Positions 1 to 10,475 of a stretch of 64,000 nt of DNA are shown here, one piece after another. Each line of letters starts with the position of its first letter. Within the stretch, counting starts at the first letter, position 1. The position numbers and the translations under genes are program-made. The stretch lies in the NCBI GenBank assembly GCA_029961685.1, contig JARWKL010000001.1, forward strand, positions 31,508,295 to 31,572,294, written 5' to 3'. The notes below the pieces were generated by a model, which was not told the origin of the DNA, made no database searches, and was given only the letters and a program-made list of their open reading frames with translations. This DNA comes from Aristolochia californica. Lineage: Eukaryota; Streptophyta; Magnoliopsida; Piperales; Aristolochiaceae.

Positions 1-1989
1 AAGAAAATTTATTCACACATCACGAATGAACACAAAAGTTTTGTTATCCAAGTTTGTGAAATTCCACTTGTTCAGCCCTAATAGCTAGGAATTTTATAAG
101 AAAGAGATTTTTTGACACTTGTTCTAAAAAATGGATATGCATGCTTGAAACATGTTAAAGATGTAAATGACCAATGGATCCAAACCTTTTAAAGAGAGTA
201 ACATTCAATTCCCAAGTGAACGAGCGGTGGGATATTTACCTGAGTCAAACAAGCCATTATTTTGCCCATTTACAAAAAGTTGACCTAACGATCATAGATG
301 ATTGTAAAGTGATTTATCATGCGTAACGGGCTATATTTTTGTAAGGAATGACTTATGGATTGGGAGTCAACACTCAGTTAAAAATCCCATGCCTCCCCCT
401 TTTCCCGACGATTGCAGAACCGTATATATCAAAACGAAATAGAGTTTACAATCCCTAAAAATTACAGATATTTTTTGGAATTATCCCTCTCTAAATTTGT
501 GCATTGTGCATTTCCATTTTTGATGTATACTTCTTTCTTAAATCAAAACTTGAGTTTTCACTTTCCATTCTTCTCGTATATAGAAAAAAGAGATAAATGG
601 CAAATATATCGCAAAAAAATGAAAATTTTAGAGTTTATGTAAGGCAAGAATATAAAGCAATAAAAAATTTACGAAAAGAAAATTTATTAATACACCACAA
701 ATGAACACAATAGTTTTGGTATCCAAGTTTGGGAAATTCCACTTGTTCAACTCTAATAGCTCAGAATTTTATAAGAAAGAGATTTTTCAACAAAAGTTTT
801 AAAAAAAGGATCTACAGGCTTGAAACATGTTAAAGATGCAAATGACCTATAGATCAAAAATTTTAAAGAGATTAAGATTAAACTCCCAAGAGAACGTGCA
901 ATGGGATATTTACCCGAATCAAACAAGCCATTATTTTGCCTATTTACAAAAAGTTGACCTAACAATCATAGATGATTGTAAAGTGATTTATCTTGCATAA
1001 CGGGCAATATTTTTTTAAAGAATGATTTATGGATTGGGAGTCAATAGTCACTTAAAAATCCCATGGCTCCCCCTTTTACTGAAAACAGCAGAACCTGATA
1101 TAGAAAAGCTAAGAACAGTTTAAAATCCCTAAAAATTACAGACACTTTTCTGAATTATCTCTCTCTACATTTGTGCATTTTTCACTTCCATTTTATATGT
1201 ATACCTTTTTCTTAAATCAAAACTTGAGTTTTAACTTTCCCTTCATCTTGTAAACAAAAAAAAAAAAAGATAAAAGGCAAATAGATCATATGAAAATGAA
1301 AATTTTAGAGTTTATGTATGGAAAGAATTTAAAGCAATAACAAATGTCAGTAAACAAAATTTATTCACACACCACAAATGAACACAAAAGTTTTGTTATC
1401 CAAGTTTGGGAAATTCCACTAGTTCAACCCAAATAGCTCGGAAGTTTATGAGACAGAGATTTTTCTACACATATTTTAAAAAATGGATATGCATGCTTGA
1501 AACATGTTAAAGATTCAAATGACTTATAGATCTAAACCTTTTAAAGAGAATAACATTAAATTCCCAAGTGAACGTGCGTTAGGATATTTACCTAAGTCAA
1601 ACAAGCCATTATTTTGCTTAATTACAAAAAGTTGACCTAACGATCATAGATGATTGCAAAGTGATATATCTTGCTTAACGGGCTATATTTTTGTAAGGAA
1701 TGACTTATGGATTGGGATTAAACACTCAGTTAAAAATCCCCCGCCTCCTCCAACCTGATATATAAAAACTAGAAAGAGATTACAATCCCTAAAAATTACA
1801 GAAACTTTTTGGAATTATCTCTCTCTAAATTTGTACATTGTGCATTTCCATTTTAATGTACACTTTTTTCTTAAATCGAAACTTGAGTTTTCACTTTCCC
1901 TTCATTTCGTAAACAAAAAATGAGATAAAAGGCAAATAGATCACAACAAAATAAAAATTTTAGAGTTTATGTATGGAAAGAATTTAAAT

Positions 1990-3690
1990 CAGTAAAAATG
2001 TAAGTAAAGAAAATTTATTCACATGCCACAATTTAACATAAAAGTTTTGTAATCCAAGTTTGGGAAATCCAACTAGTTCAACCCTAATAGCTTGGAATTT
2101 TATAAGAAGGAGATTTTTCTAGACATGCTTTAACAAATGGATTCGCATGCTTGAAACACATTAAAGATGCAAATGACCTATGGATCCAAACCTTTTAAAG
2201 AGAATAACATTAAATTCTCAAGTGAACGTGCAGTGGGATATTTACCCGAGTCAAACAAGAAATTATTTTGCTCATTTACAAAAACCTGACCTAGAGATCA
2301 TAGATGATTGTAAAGTGATTTAACATGCATAACGGGCTATGTTTTTTGTAAGGAATGACTTATGGATTGGGAGTCAACACTGAGTTAATAATCCCCCGCC
2401 TCCCCCTTATCCCCACGATTGCAAAACCTGATATACAAAAAATAAAAAGAGTTTTCAATCCCTAAAAGTTAAAAAAACTTTTTGGAATTATCTCTCTGAA
2501 CATTTATGCATTGTGCATTTCCATTTTAGATTTATAGTTTTTTCTTAAATCAAAACTTGAGTTTTCACTTTCCCTTCATCTCACAATGAAAAATAGAGAT
2601 AGAAGACAAAAGGATCACAACAAAATGAAAATTTTAGAGTTTAAGTACGGAAATAAATTAAAGAAATAACAAATGTAAGTAAAGAAAATTTATTCACACA
2701 CCACAAATGAACACAAAAGTTTTGTTATCAGATTTTGGGAGTTTTCAACCCTAATAGCTTGGAATTTTATAAGAAAGAGATATTTCTAGACATGTTTTAA
2801 AAAATGGATATGCATGCTTGAAACATATTAAAGACGAAATGACCTATGGATCCAAACCTTGTAAATAGAATAACATAAAATTCTCAAGTGAACGTGCGTT
2901 GGGATAATTACCCGAGTCAAGCAAGCCATTATTTTTCCCATTTAAAAAAAGCTGACCTAACAATCATAGATGATTGTAAAGTGATTTATCATGCGTTACA
3001 GGCTATAATTTTGTAAGGAATGACTTATGAATTGGGAGTCAACATTGAGTAAAAAATCCCCCGCCTCCCCCTTTTCACGACGATTGCAAAACCTCATATC
3101 TAAAAGCTAAAAAGATTTTACAATCCCTAAAAATTAAAGATACTTTTTGGAATAATCTCTCTCTACATTTGTGAATTGTGCATTTCCGTTTTAGATGTAT
3201 ACTTTTTTCTTAAATCAAAATTTGAGTTTTCTCTTTCCCTACATCTCGTAAACAAAAAATGAGATAAAAGGCAAATAGATCACAAAACAATAAAAAATTT
3301 AGAGTTTATGTATGGAAAGAATTTAAATCAGTAAAAATGTAAGTAAAGAAAATTTATTCACACGCCACTATTGAACACAAAAGTTTTGTTATCCAAGTTT
3401 GGGAAATTCCACTAGTTCAACCCTAATAGCTTGGAATTTTATAAGAAGGAGATTTTTCTACACATGCTTTAACAAATGGATACGCATGCTTGAAACACAT
3501 TAAAGATGCATATGACCTATGGATTCAAAACCTTTTAAAGAGAATAACATTAAATTCTCAAGTGAACGTGCGGTGGGATATTTACCCGAGTCAAACAAGA
3601 AATTATTTTGCTCATTTACAAAAATATGACCTAGCGATCATAGATGATTATAAAGTGATTTAACATGCGTAACGGGCTATATTTTTGTAA
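1990..3690. repeat. Two-monomer higher-order repeat within subfamily A
   Basis: The copies anchored at 2158 and 3497 (1339 bp apart, two units) share private variants absent from the copy between them: AAACACATTAAAG instead of AAACATGTTAAAG, CAAGAAATTATTTTGCTC, and upstream the AATCAGTAAAAATG and GCCAC-A/T-ATT changes near 1995 and 3330. The intervening copy at 2825 lacks them. This is alternation of unit types, the signature of a dimeric higher-order repeat, although only two periods are visible. Confidence 0.65.
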
Positions 3691-4162
3691 GGAATGACTT
3701 ATGGATTGGTAGTCAACACTGAGTTAAAAATCCACCGCCTCCCCCTTTTCACGACAATTGCAAAACTTCATATATAGAAACTAAAAAGATTTTACAATCC
3801 CTAAAAATTAAAGATACTTTTTGGAATAATCTCTCTCTACATTTGTGCATTGTGCATTTCCATTTTATATGTATACTTTTTTCTTAAATCAAAATTTCAA
3901 TTTTCACTTTCCCTACATCTCGTACACAAAAAAAAAGGCAAAAGGCAAATAAAATGAAAATTTTGGAGTTTATGTATGGAAAGAATTTAAAGCAATAAAC
4001 AAATGTAAGTAAAGAAAATTTACTCACACACCACAAATGAACACAAAAGTTTTGTTATCTACATTTGGGAAATTCCACTAGTTCAACCCTAATAGTTCGG
4101 AATTTTATCAGAAAGAGATTTTTCTACACATGTTTTAAAAAATGGATATGCATGCTTGAAAC

Positions 4163-4733
4163 GTGTTAAAGATCCAAATGACCTATGGATCCAAACATTT
4201 TAAAGAGAGTAACATTAAATTCTAAAGTGAACATGCGGTTGGATATTTACCTGAGTCAAACAAGAAATTATTCTTGCCCACTCACTTAAAAATCCCCCGC
4301 CTCCCCCTTTTCCCAACGTCTGCAGAACCTGATATATAAAAACTAAAAAGAGTTTAAAATCCCTAAAAATTACAGACACTTTTTGGAATGATCTCTCTCT
4401 ACATTTGTGCATTGTAAATTTCTATTTTAGATGGATACTTTTTTCTTAAATCATAACTTGAGTTTCCACTTTCCCTTTATCACGTAAACAAAAATAGGGA
4501 TAAAAGACAAAATGATCGCAACAAAATGAAAATTTCAGAGTTTATGTATGGAAATAATTTATAGAAATAAAAAATGTAAGTAAAGAAAATTTGTTCACAC
4601 ACGACAAATGAACACAAAAGATTTGTTATCCAAGTTTGGGAAATTCCACTAGTTCAACCCTAATTGCTTGGAATTTTATAAGAAAGTGATTTTTCTACAC
4701 ATGTTTTAAAAACATGATATGCATGCTTGGAAC
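4163..4733. repeat. Monomer with ~100-bp internal deletion
   Basis: The spacing to the next anchor is 571 bp. At about 4277-4286 the TTGCCCA that normally precedes TTTACAAAAA runs directly into CTCACTTAAAAATCC, so the stretch from the end of the open frame through GGGAGTCAA is lost. Flanking sequence on both sides is ordinary subfamily A. Confidence 0.85.
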
Positions 4734-7035
4734 ATGTTAAAGATGCAAATGACATATGGATCAAAATTTTTTAAAGAGAATAACATCAAATTCTCAAGTG
4801 ACAATGCGGTGGGATATTTACCCGAGTCAAACAAGCCATTATTTTGCCCATTTACAAAACACTGACCTAACTTTCATAGATGATTGTAAATTTATTTATC
4901 ATGCGTAACGGGCTATATTTTTGTAAGGAATGACTTATGGATAGGGAGTCAATAATCAGTTAAAAATTCCCCGCCTCCCCCTTTTCTCGACGATTGTAAA
5001 ACCTTTTATATAAAAAAAAGAAAGAGTTTACAATCCCTAAAAATTATAGACACTTTTTGGAATGATCTCTCTCTACATTTATGCATTGTGAATTTCTATT
5101 TTACATGGATTCTTTTTTCTTAAATCATAACTTGAGTTTTCACTTTCCCTTCATTACGTAAACAAAAAAAGTGATAAAATGCAAATAGATCACAACTAAC
5201 TGAAAGTTTTATAGTTTATGTATGCAAAGAATTTAAAGAAATAACAAATGAAAGTAAAGAAAATTTATTCACAAACCACAAATAAACCCAAAATTTTTGT
5301 TATCGAAGTTTCTGAAATTCTACTAGTTCAACCCTAATAGCTTGGAATTTAAAAGAAAGAGATTTTTCTACACATGTTTTAAAAAATGGAGATGCCTGCT
5401 TGAAACATCTTAAAGATGCAAATGACCTATAAATCCAAACCTTTTAAAGAGAATAACAAACGCTCATTAAATTCTCAAGCGAACGTGCGGTGGGATATTT
5501 ATCCGAGTCAAACAAGCCATTATTTTGCCCATTTACAAAAAGCTGACCTAACAATCATTGATGATTGTAAAGTGAGTAATCATGCATAATGGGCTATATT
5601 TTTGTAAGAAATGACTAATGGATTGGGAGTCAAAACTCAGTTAAAAATCCCCCGGCTTCCCCTTTTCTTGATGATTGCAAAACCTGAGATATAAAAACTT
5701 AAAAGAGCTTACAATCCAAAAAATGTACAGACACTCTTTAGAATTATCTCTCTCTACATTTGTGCATTTTTCATTTCCATTTTGGATGTACACTTTTTTC
5801 TTAAATCAAAACTTTGAGTTTTCGCTTTCCCTTCATCCCATAAACAAAAAAGGAAAAAAGATCACAAAAAAATAAAAATTTTAGAGTTTATGTATGGAAA
5901 AAATTTAAAACAATAAAAAATGTAACCAAAGAAAATTTATTCACACACCTGAAATGAACACAAAATTTTTGTTATCCCAATTTGGGAAATTCCAGTAGTA
6001 CAACACTAATAGCTTCGAATTTTATCACAAAGAGATTTCTTCTACACATGTTTAAAAAATGGATATGCATGCTTGAAACATGTTAAATATGCAAATGACC
6101 TATGGATCCAAAGCTTTTAAAGAGAAAAACAAACGCTCATTAAATTCTCAAGCGAACGAGCAGTGGGATATTTATCCGAGTCAATCAAGCTATTATTTTG
6201 CCCATTTACAAAAAGCTGACCTAACAATCAAAGATTATTGTAATGTGATTTATCATGCGGAACGGGCTATATTTTTGTAGGATATGACTTGTTGATTAGG
6301 AGTCAACACTCAGTTAAAAATCCCCCGCCTCTCCCTTTTCCCGACGATTGCAAAACCTTAGGTATAAAAACTAAAAAGGGCTTACAATCCCTAAAAGTTA
6401 CACACACACCTTGGAATTATCTCTCTATATATTTGTGCATTGTGCATTTCCATTTTTTATGTCCATTTTTTGTTAAATCAAAACTTTCAGTTTTAGCTTC
6501 CCTTCATCCCGTAAATAAAAAAGGAGAATAGATCACAACAAAATGAAAATTTTAGAGTTTATGTATGGAAAAAATTTAAAAGAATAAATAATTTAATTAA
6601 ATAAAATTTATTCACATACCAAAAATGTACACAAAAGTTTTGTTATCCAAGTTTGGGAAATTCCCCTAGTTCAACCCTAATAGCTTGGAATTTTATACGA
6701 AAGAGATTTCTTCTTCACTTGTTTTAAAAATGGATATGTATGCTTGAAACATGTTAAAGATTCAAATGACCTATGGATCAAAAGCTTTTAAAGAGAATAA
6801 CATACGCTCATTAAATTCTGAAGTGAATGTGCGGTGGGATATTTACCGGAGTCAAACAAACCTTTATTTTGCCCATATACAAAAATTTGGCCTTCCAATC
6901 AGAGATGAGTGTAAAGTGATTTATCATGCGTAAACGGGCTATATTTTTTGTAAGAAATGACTTTTGGTTTGGGAGTCAACACTCAGTTAAAACTCTGCCA
7001 TCTCGCCCTTTTCCCACGATTGCAAAACCTGAAAT

Positions 7036-7040
7036 ATAAA
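7036..7040. repeat. Left target-site duplication (ATAAA) of the solo LTR
   Basis: ATAAA ends the left satellite flank directly before TGTTGTGG. The uninterrupted monomer reads GATATAAAAACTAAAAAG at this point, so the insertion split the TATAAAAA box. Confidence 0.93.
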
Positions 7041-7190
7041 TGTTGTGGACTCAATAAGACTGAGTCATCTACTTTACTTTTATTATTTATGTTGCTTTTA
7101 ATTTCGAATTTTATTGATTTGTAATAAGACTTAAAGGTAGGGGTAGAATTGGGTTTTAATAACCCTAACCTATGTTGATGTTAATTACCC

Positions 7191-7197
7191 TATTTAA
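7191..7197 (+). promoter_or_regulatory. Candidate TATA box of the LTR
   Basis: TATTTAA lies about 150 bp into the element, in the context CCCTATTTAAGGGG, as expected for a U3 promoter. An AATAAA follows at 7214-7219, but it would lie upstream of, or at, the predicted start site about 25-30 bp after the TATA box, so it is not clearly the poly(A) signal. Functionality is inferred only. Confidence 0.4.
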
Positions 7198-7574
7198 GGG
7201 GTAAGGATAGAGAAATAAAGCAAGTTCAGAATTAGGATAAACTAGGGTAATTTAGGTTCTTTCCAGGCTCCCTATTCTAGGGTTCTTGGATTGAACTTTC
7301 TTGGGGGTTTGCTGCATCCATTGGGGAGTCTTTGAGGAGATCTTGGAAGGAAAAGGAAGAGGAATTATCTTTCTCTTCTGAGCTGCAAGAGAAGATCATC
7401 TCTTTCACGAAAATTCCAGAAAAGGAGAGGTCCTTATGTGAGTCTACCCAGGAAGGAGGACGGTTCCTTGTTGCTGGTTGGGTGTTGACGTCCAGAGGTA
7501 TTTGCTAATCTTATTCCAAGAATTGAGATTAGATTTATGTTTCTCTTTTACGTAAGGAACCAGTGCTGCATGAA

Positions 7575-7979
7575 ATTGGAAACCCTACCTTGACATGAGC
7601 CATAAGAAAGGGGATTCCACATTGGGGCCTCAAGGAGCTTCCTTGACTAGCTAGGTTCGTTCATAATTAAGAAAAGGAAACTCCTTTTCAAGGGAAATGA
7701 ATCCAGTAAAGGGAAAGGGGTTGTCTTGATTCATTACAACTAGTAAAACCCTCTTGTCATGAATCATAAAAGAGGGGCTTCATATCTGAGTGCTTAAACA
7801 GTCCTTTAACTTGTTGGTTGCATCTATAATTGAGAAAAGCAAAATCCTTTTCAATCTTAACGTGAAAGGAGAAGTATGAGAGAGTTCTTTTCATAAAAAT
7901 GTGATAAGAAACCCTCAAATAGTGCTGGATTCATAATCAACTCGCCGAGTTACTAGATCCATGGCTAAGGACCATAACA
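7575..7979 (+). repeat. Degenerate ~165-bp internal repeats in the LTR
   Basis: The right part of the LTR contains three diverged iterations anchored on AACCCT at 7581, 7747 and 7910 (spacings 166 and 163 bp). The first two align further: a CATGA-CATAA-AGGGG block follows AACCCT, and about 90-95 bp on an AATT-AGAAAAG block is followed by CCTTTTCAA. The third is short and ends at the LTR terminus. A 13-bp palindrome-like AACTCGCCGAGTT sits in the third at 7939-7951. Such internal repeats are common in U3/U5 of plant LTRs. The alignment is by eye and diverged. Confidence 0.55.
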
Positions 7980-7984
7980 ATAAA
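7980..7984. repeat. Right target-site duplication (ATAAA) of the solo LTR
   Basis: ATAAA follows the terminal CATAACA of the LTR and continues into AACTAAAAAG of the satellite, matching the left duplication perfectly. Confidence 0.93.
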
Positions 7985-8367
7985 AACTAAAAAGAGTTTA
8001 CAATCCCTAAAAATTTCAGCCACTCTTTGGAATTATCTCTCTCTGCATTTGTGCATTGTGCATTTCCATTTTAGATGTACACTTTTTTCTTAAATCAAAA
8101 CTTTGAGTTTTCGCTCTCCCATCTTCACGTGAACAAAAAATAAAAAATAGATCACAATAAAAAGAAAATTTTAGAGTTTATGTATAAAAAATATTTAAAA
8201 CAATAACAAATGAAAGTAAAGAAAATTTATACACACATCACAAATGAACACAAAAGTTTTGTTATCCAAGTTTGGGAAATTCCACTAGTTCACCCCTTAT
8301 AGCACGGAGTTTTATAAGAAAGATTTTTCTACACATGTTTTAAAAAATAGATATGTATGCTTGATAC

Positions 8368-8758
8368 ATGTTAAAGATGCAAATGACCTATGGATCCAAA
8401 CCTTTTAAAGAATAACATTAAATTATCAAGTGAACGTGCGTTGGGATATTTACCCGAGTCAAATAAGCCATTATTTTTCCCATTTACAAAACTTTGAGTT
8501 TTCGCTCTCCCTTCATCCCATAAAATAGAAAGGCAAATAGATCAGAAAAAAATAAAAATTTTAGAGTTTATGTAAGGAAAAAATTCAAAAAAATAACAAA
8601 TGTAAGAAAAGAAAATTTATTCACACACCACAAATGAACAAAAAAGTTCTGTTATCCAAGTTGGGAAATTCCACTAGTTCAACCCTAATAGCTTGGAATT
8701 TTATAAGAAAGAGATTTCTTCTACACATATTTTAAAAATGGATATGCATGCTTGAAAC
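8368..8758. repeat. Chimeric and truncated monomer (A-type start, ~281-bp deletion)
   Basis: The next anchor is only 391 bp away. At 8488-8491 the CATTTACAAAA segment runs straight into AAAACTTTGAG, removing the C-rich tract, the TATAAAAA box and the heptamers; the shared A-run at the junction fits a short-homology deletion. From about 8318 to the junction the sequence is A-type (GATTTTTCTACAC, AACCTTTTAAAG, no AAACGCTC) although it lies about 2.9 kb inside the B block and its neighbours are B-type. Confidence 0.8.
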
Positions 8759-10379
8759 ATGTTCATGATGAAAATGACCTATGGATCCAAAGCTTTTAAA
8801 GAGAATAAAAAACGCTCATTAAATTCTCAAGCGAACATGCGGTGGGATAATTACCCGAGTCAAACATGCCATTATTTTGCCCATTTACAAAAAGCAGACC
8901 TAACAATCATAGATGATTGTAAAGTGAGTAATCATACGTAACAGAGTATATTTTTGAAAGAAATGACTTATGGATTGGGAGTCAACACAAAGTAAAAAAT
9001 CCCCAGCCTCCCCCTTTTCTCAACGATTGCAAAACTTGAGATATAAAAACTAAAAAAGTGCTTCCAATCCCTAAAAGGCACAGACACTCTTTGGAATTAT
9101 CTCTCTCTATATTTGTGCATTGTTCACTTCCATTTTAGATGTACACTGTTTTCTTAAATCAAAATGTTCAGTTTTCGCTCTCCCTTCTTACCGTAATAAA
9201 TAAGGCAAATAGATCACAACAAAATGAAAATTTTAGAGTTCATGTATGGAAAAAATTTTAAACAATAATAAATGTAAGCAAAGAAAATTTATTCACAATC
9301 CAGAAATAAACATAAAAGTTTTGTTATCCAAGTTTGAGAAATTCCACTAGTTCAACACTAATATCTTGGAATTTTAAAACAAAGAGATTTCTTCTGCACA
9401 TGTTTAAAAATTGATATGCATGCTTGAAACATGTTAAAGATGGAAAAGACCTATGGATCCAAAGCTTTTAAAGAGAATAAAAAACGTTCATTAAATTCTC
9501 AAGCGAACGCGCGGTGGGATATTTATCCTAGTCAATCAATCCATTATTTTGCCCATTTACAAAAAGCTGACCTAACAATCATAGATTATTGTAAAGTGAT
9601 TTATCATGCGTATTAGGCTATATTTTTTTAGGAAATGACTTGTGGATTGGGAGTCAACACTCTGTTAAATATCCCCCGCCTCCCCCTTTTCCTCACGATT
9701 GCAAAACCTAGGATATAAAAACTAAAAAGAACTTACAATCTCTAAAAATTAAAGTCACTCTTTGGAATTATCTCTCTCTACATTTGTGCATTGTGCATTT
9801 CCATTTTACATGTAAATTTTTTCCTAAATCAAAACTTTAAGTTTTTGCTCTCCCTTCATCCTGTAAACAAAAAAGGCAAATAGATCACAAAAAAATGAAA
9901 ATTTTAGAGTATTTGTATGGAAAAATTTAAAACAATGACAAATGTAAGTGAAGATAATTTATTCACACACCACAAGTGAACACAAAAGTTTTGTTGTCCA
10001 AGTTTGGGAAATTCCACTAGTTCAACCCTAATAGCTTGGAATTTTATAAGAAAGTGATTTCTTCTCCACATGTTGTTAAAATTGATATGCATGCTTGAAA
10101 CATGTTAAAGATGCAAATGACCTATGGATCAAAAGCTTTTAAAGAGAATAACATACGCTCATTAAATTTTGAAGTGAACGTGCGGTGGGATATTTACCCG
10201 AGTCAAACAAACCTTTATTTTGCCCATTTACAAAAATCTGGCCTTACAATCCGAGATGAGTGTAAAGTGATTTATCATGCGTAAATAGGCTATATTTTTT
10301 TTAAGAAATGACTTATGGATTGGGAGTCAACACTCAGTTAAAACTTCGTTGTTTCCCCCTTTTCCCACGATTGCAAAAG

Positions 10380-10475
10380 CTGAGATATAAAAACTAAAAA
10401 GAGCTTACAATCCCTAAAAATTTCAGACAGTCAGTTAAAACTCCGCCGTCTCCCCCTTCTCTCTCTACATTTGTG
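10380..10475. repeat. Monomer with templated insertion of satellite sequence
   Basis: Around 10427-10460 the usual ACACTCTTTGGAATTAT is replaced by CAGTCAGTTAAAACTCC followed by GCCGTCTCCCCCTTC. That segment belongs about 100 bp earlier in the monomer and resembles the CAGTTAAAACTCTGCC variant seen at about 6986. The spacing 10102-10790 is therefore 688 bp. The sequence resumes at CTCTCTCTACATTTG. This looks like template switching or repair synthesis from another position in the array. Confidence 0.7.

Larger units (their letters stand above)
1..5450. repeat. Subfamily A block of the satellite
   Basis: Eight anchors lie here: 152, 827, 1504, 2158, 2825, 3497, 4163 and 4734. These copies share variants that are rare elsewhere. 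They read GAATAACATTAAATT, without the AAACGCTC octamer found after AATAAC in nearly all later copies. They read GATTTTTCTA where others have GATTTCTTCTA, CCAAACCTTTTAAAG where others have CCAAAGCTTTTAAAG, and AACTTGAGTTTTCAC where others have AACTTTGAGTTTTCGC. The missing 8 bp shifts the frame, which explains why no copy here keeps the 60-codon open frame. The block ends inside the copy anchored at 5407, whose upstream part is A-type and downstream part B-type. Confidence 0.88.
7041..7979 (+). mobile_element. Solo LTR of an LTR retrotransposon, 939 bp
   Basis: This is the only non-satellite sequence in the window. It starts TGTTGTGG and ends CCATAACA; the reverse complement of the end is TGTTATGG, so the termini form a 7-of-8 imperfect inverted repeat with canonical TG...CA. 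It is flanked by the perfect 5-bp duplication ATAAA (7036-7040 and 7980-7984). Removing element plus one duplication restores the monomer exactly. No gag-pol frame, primer-binding site, polypurine tract or second LTR is present, which indicates LTR-LTR recombination to a solo LTR rather than an intact element. It is richer in G+C than its surroundings. Orientation is set tentatively to + from a TATA-like box in the left third. The superfamily (Copia or Gypsy) cannot be assigned without the internal region. An LTR-like non-autonomous element is a less likely alternative. Confidence 0.92.

Noticed and set aside
412..642. Open frame of 76 codons, and similar frames of 60-107 codons throughout the window, as genes
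   Set aside because: They lie inside satellite monomers, recur at the monomer period with stops in most copies, show no recognisable domain and change amino acids freely.
1110..1140. CCCTAAA in every monomer, and CCCTAA in CAACCCTAATAGC, as telomere-like repeats
   Set aside because: Each is a single unit with no tandem reiteration, expected for an AT-rich 672-bp monomer.
1300..1320. TTTAGAGTTTATGTATGG as a yeast-type replication origin core
   Set aside because: The match is imperfect, AT-rich DNA gives such matches often, and the window looks like plant satellite.
6460..6520. CENP-B box in the CTTCATCCCGTAAAC region
   Set aside because: The spacing and core bases of the CENP-B box (TTCG....A..CGGG) are not present in any copy I examined.
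7041..7979. The insertion as a DNA transposon or MITE
   Set aside because: Its terminal inverted repeat is only 8 bp and begins TG and ends CA, and its 5-bp duplication fits an LTR; no transposase or long inverted repeat is present.
7041..7979. The insertion as a small complete TRIM element
   Set aside because: There is no terminal direct repeat within it and no primer-binding site or polypurine tract between two LTRs.
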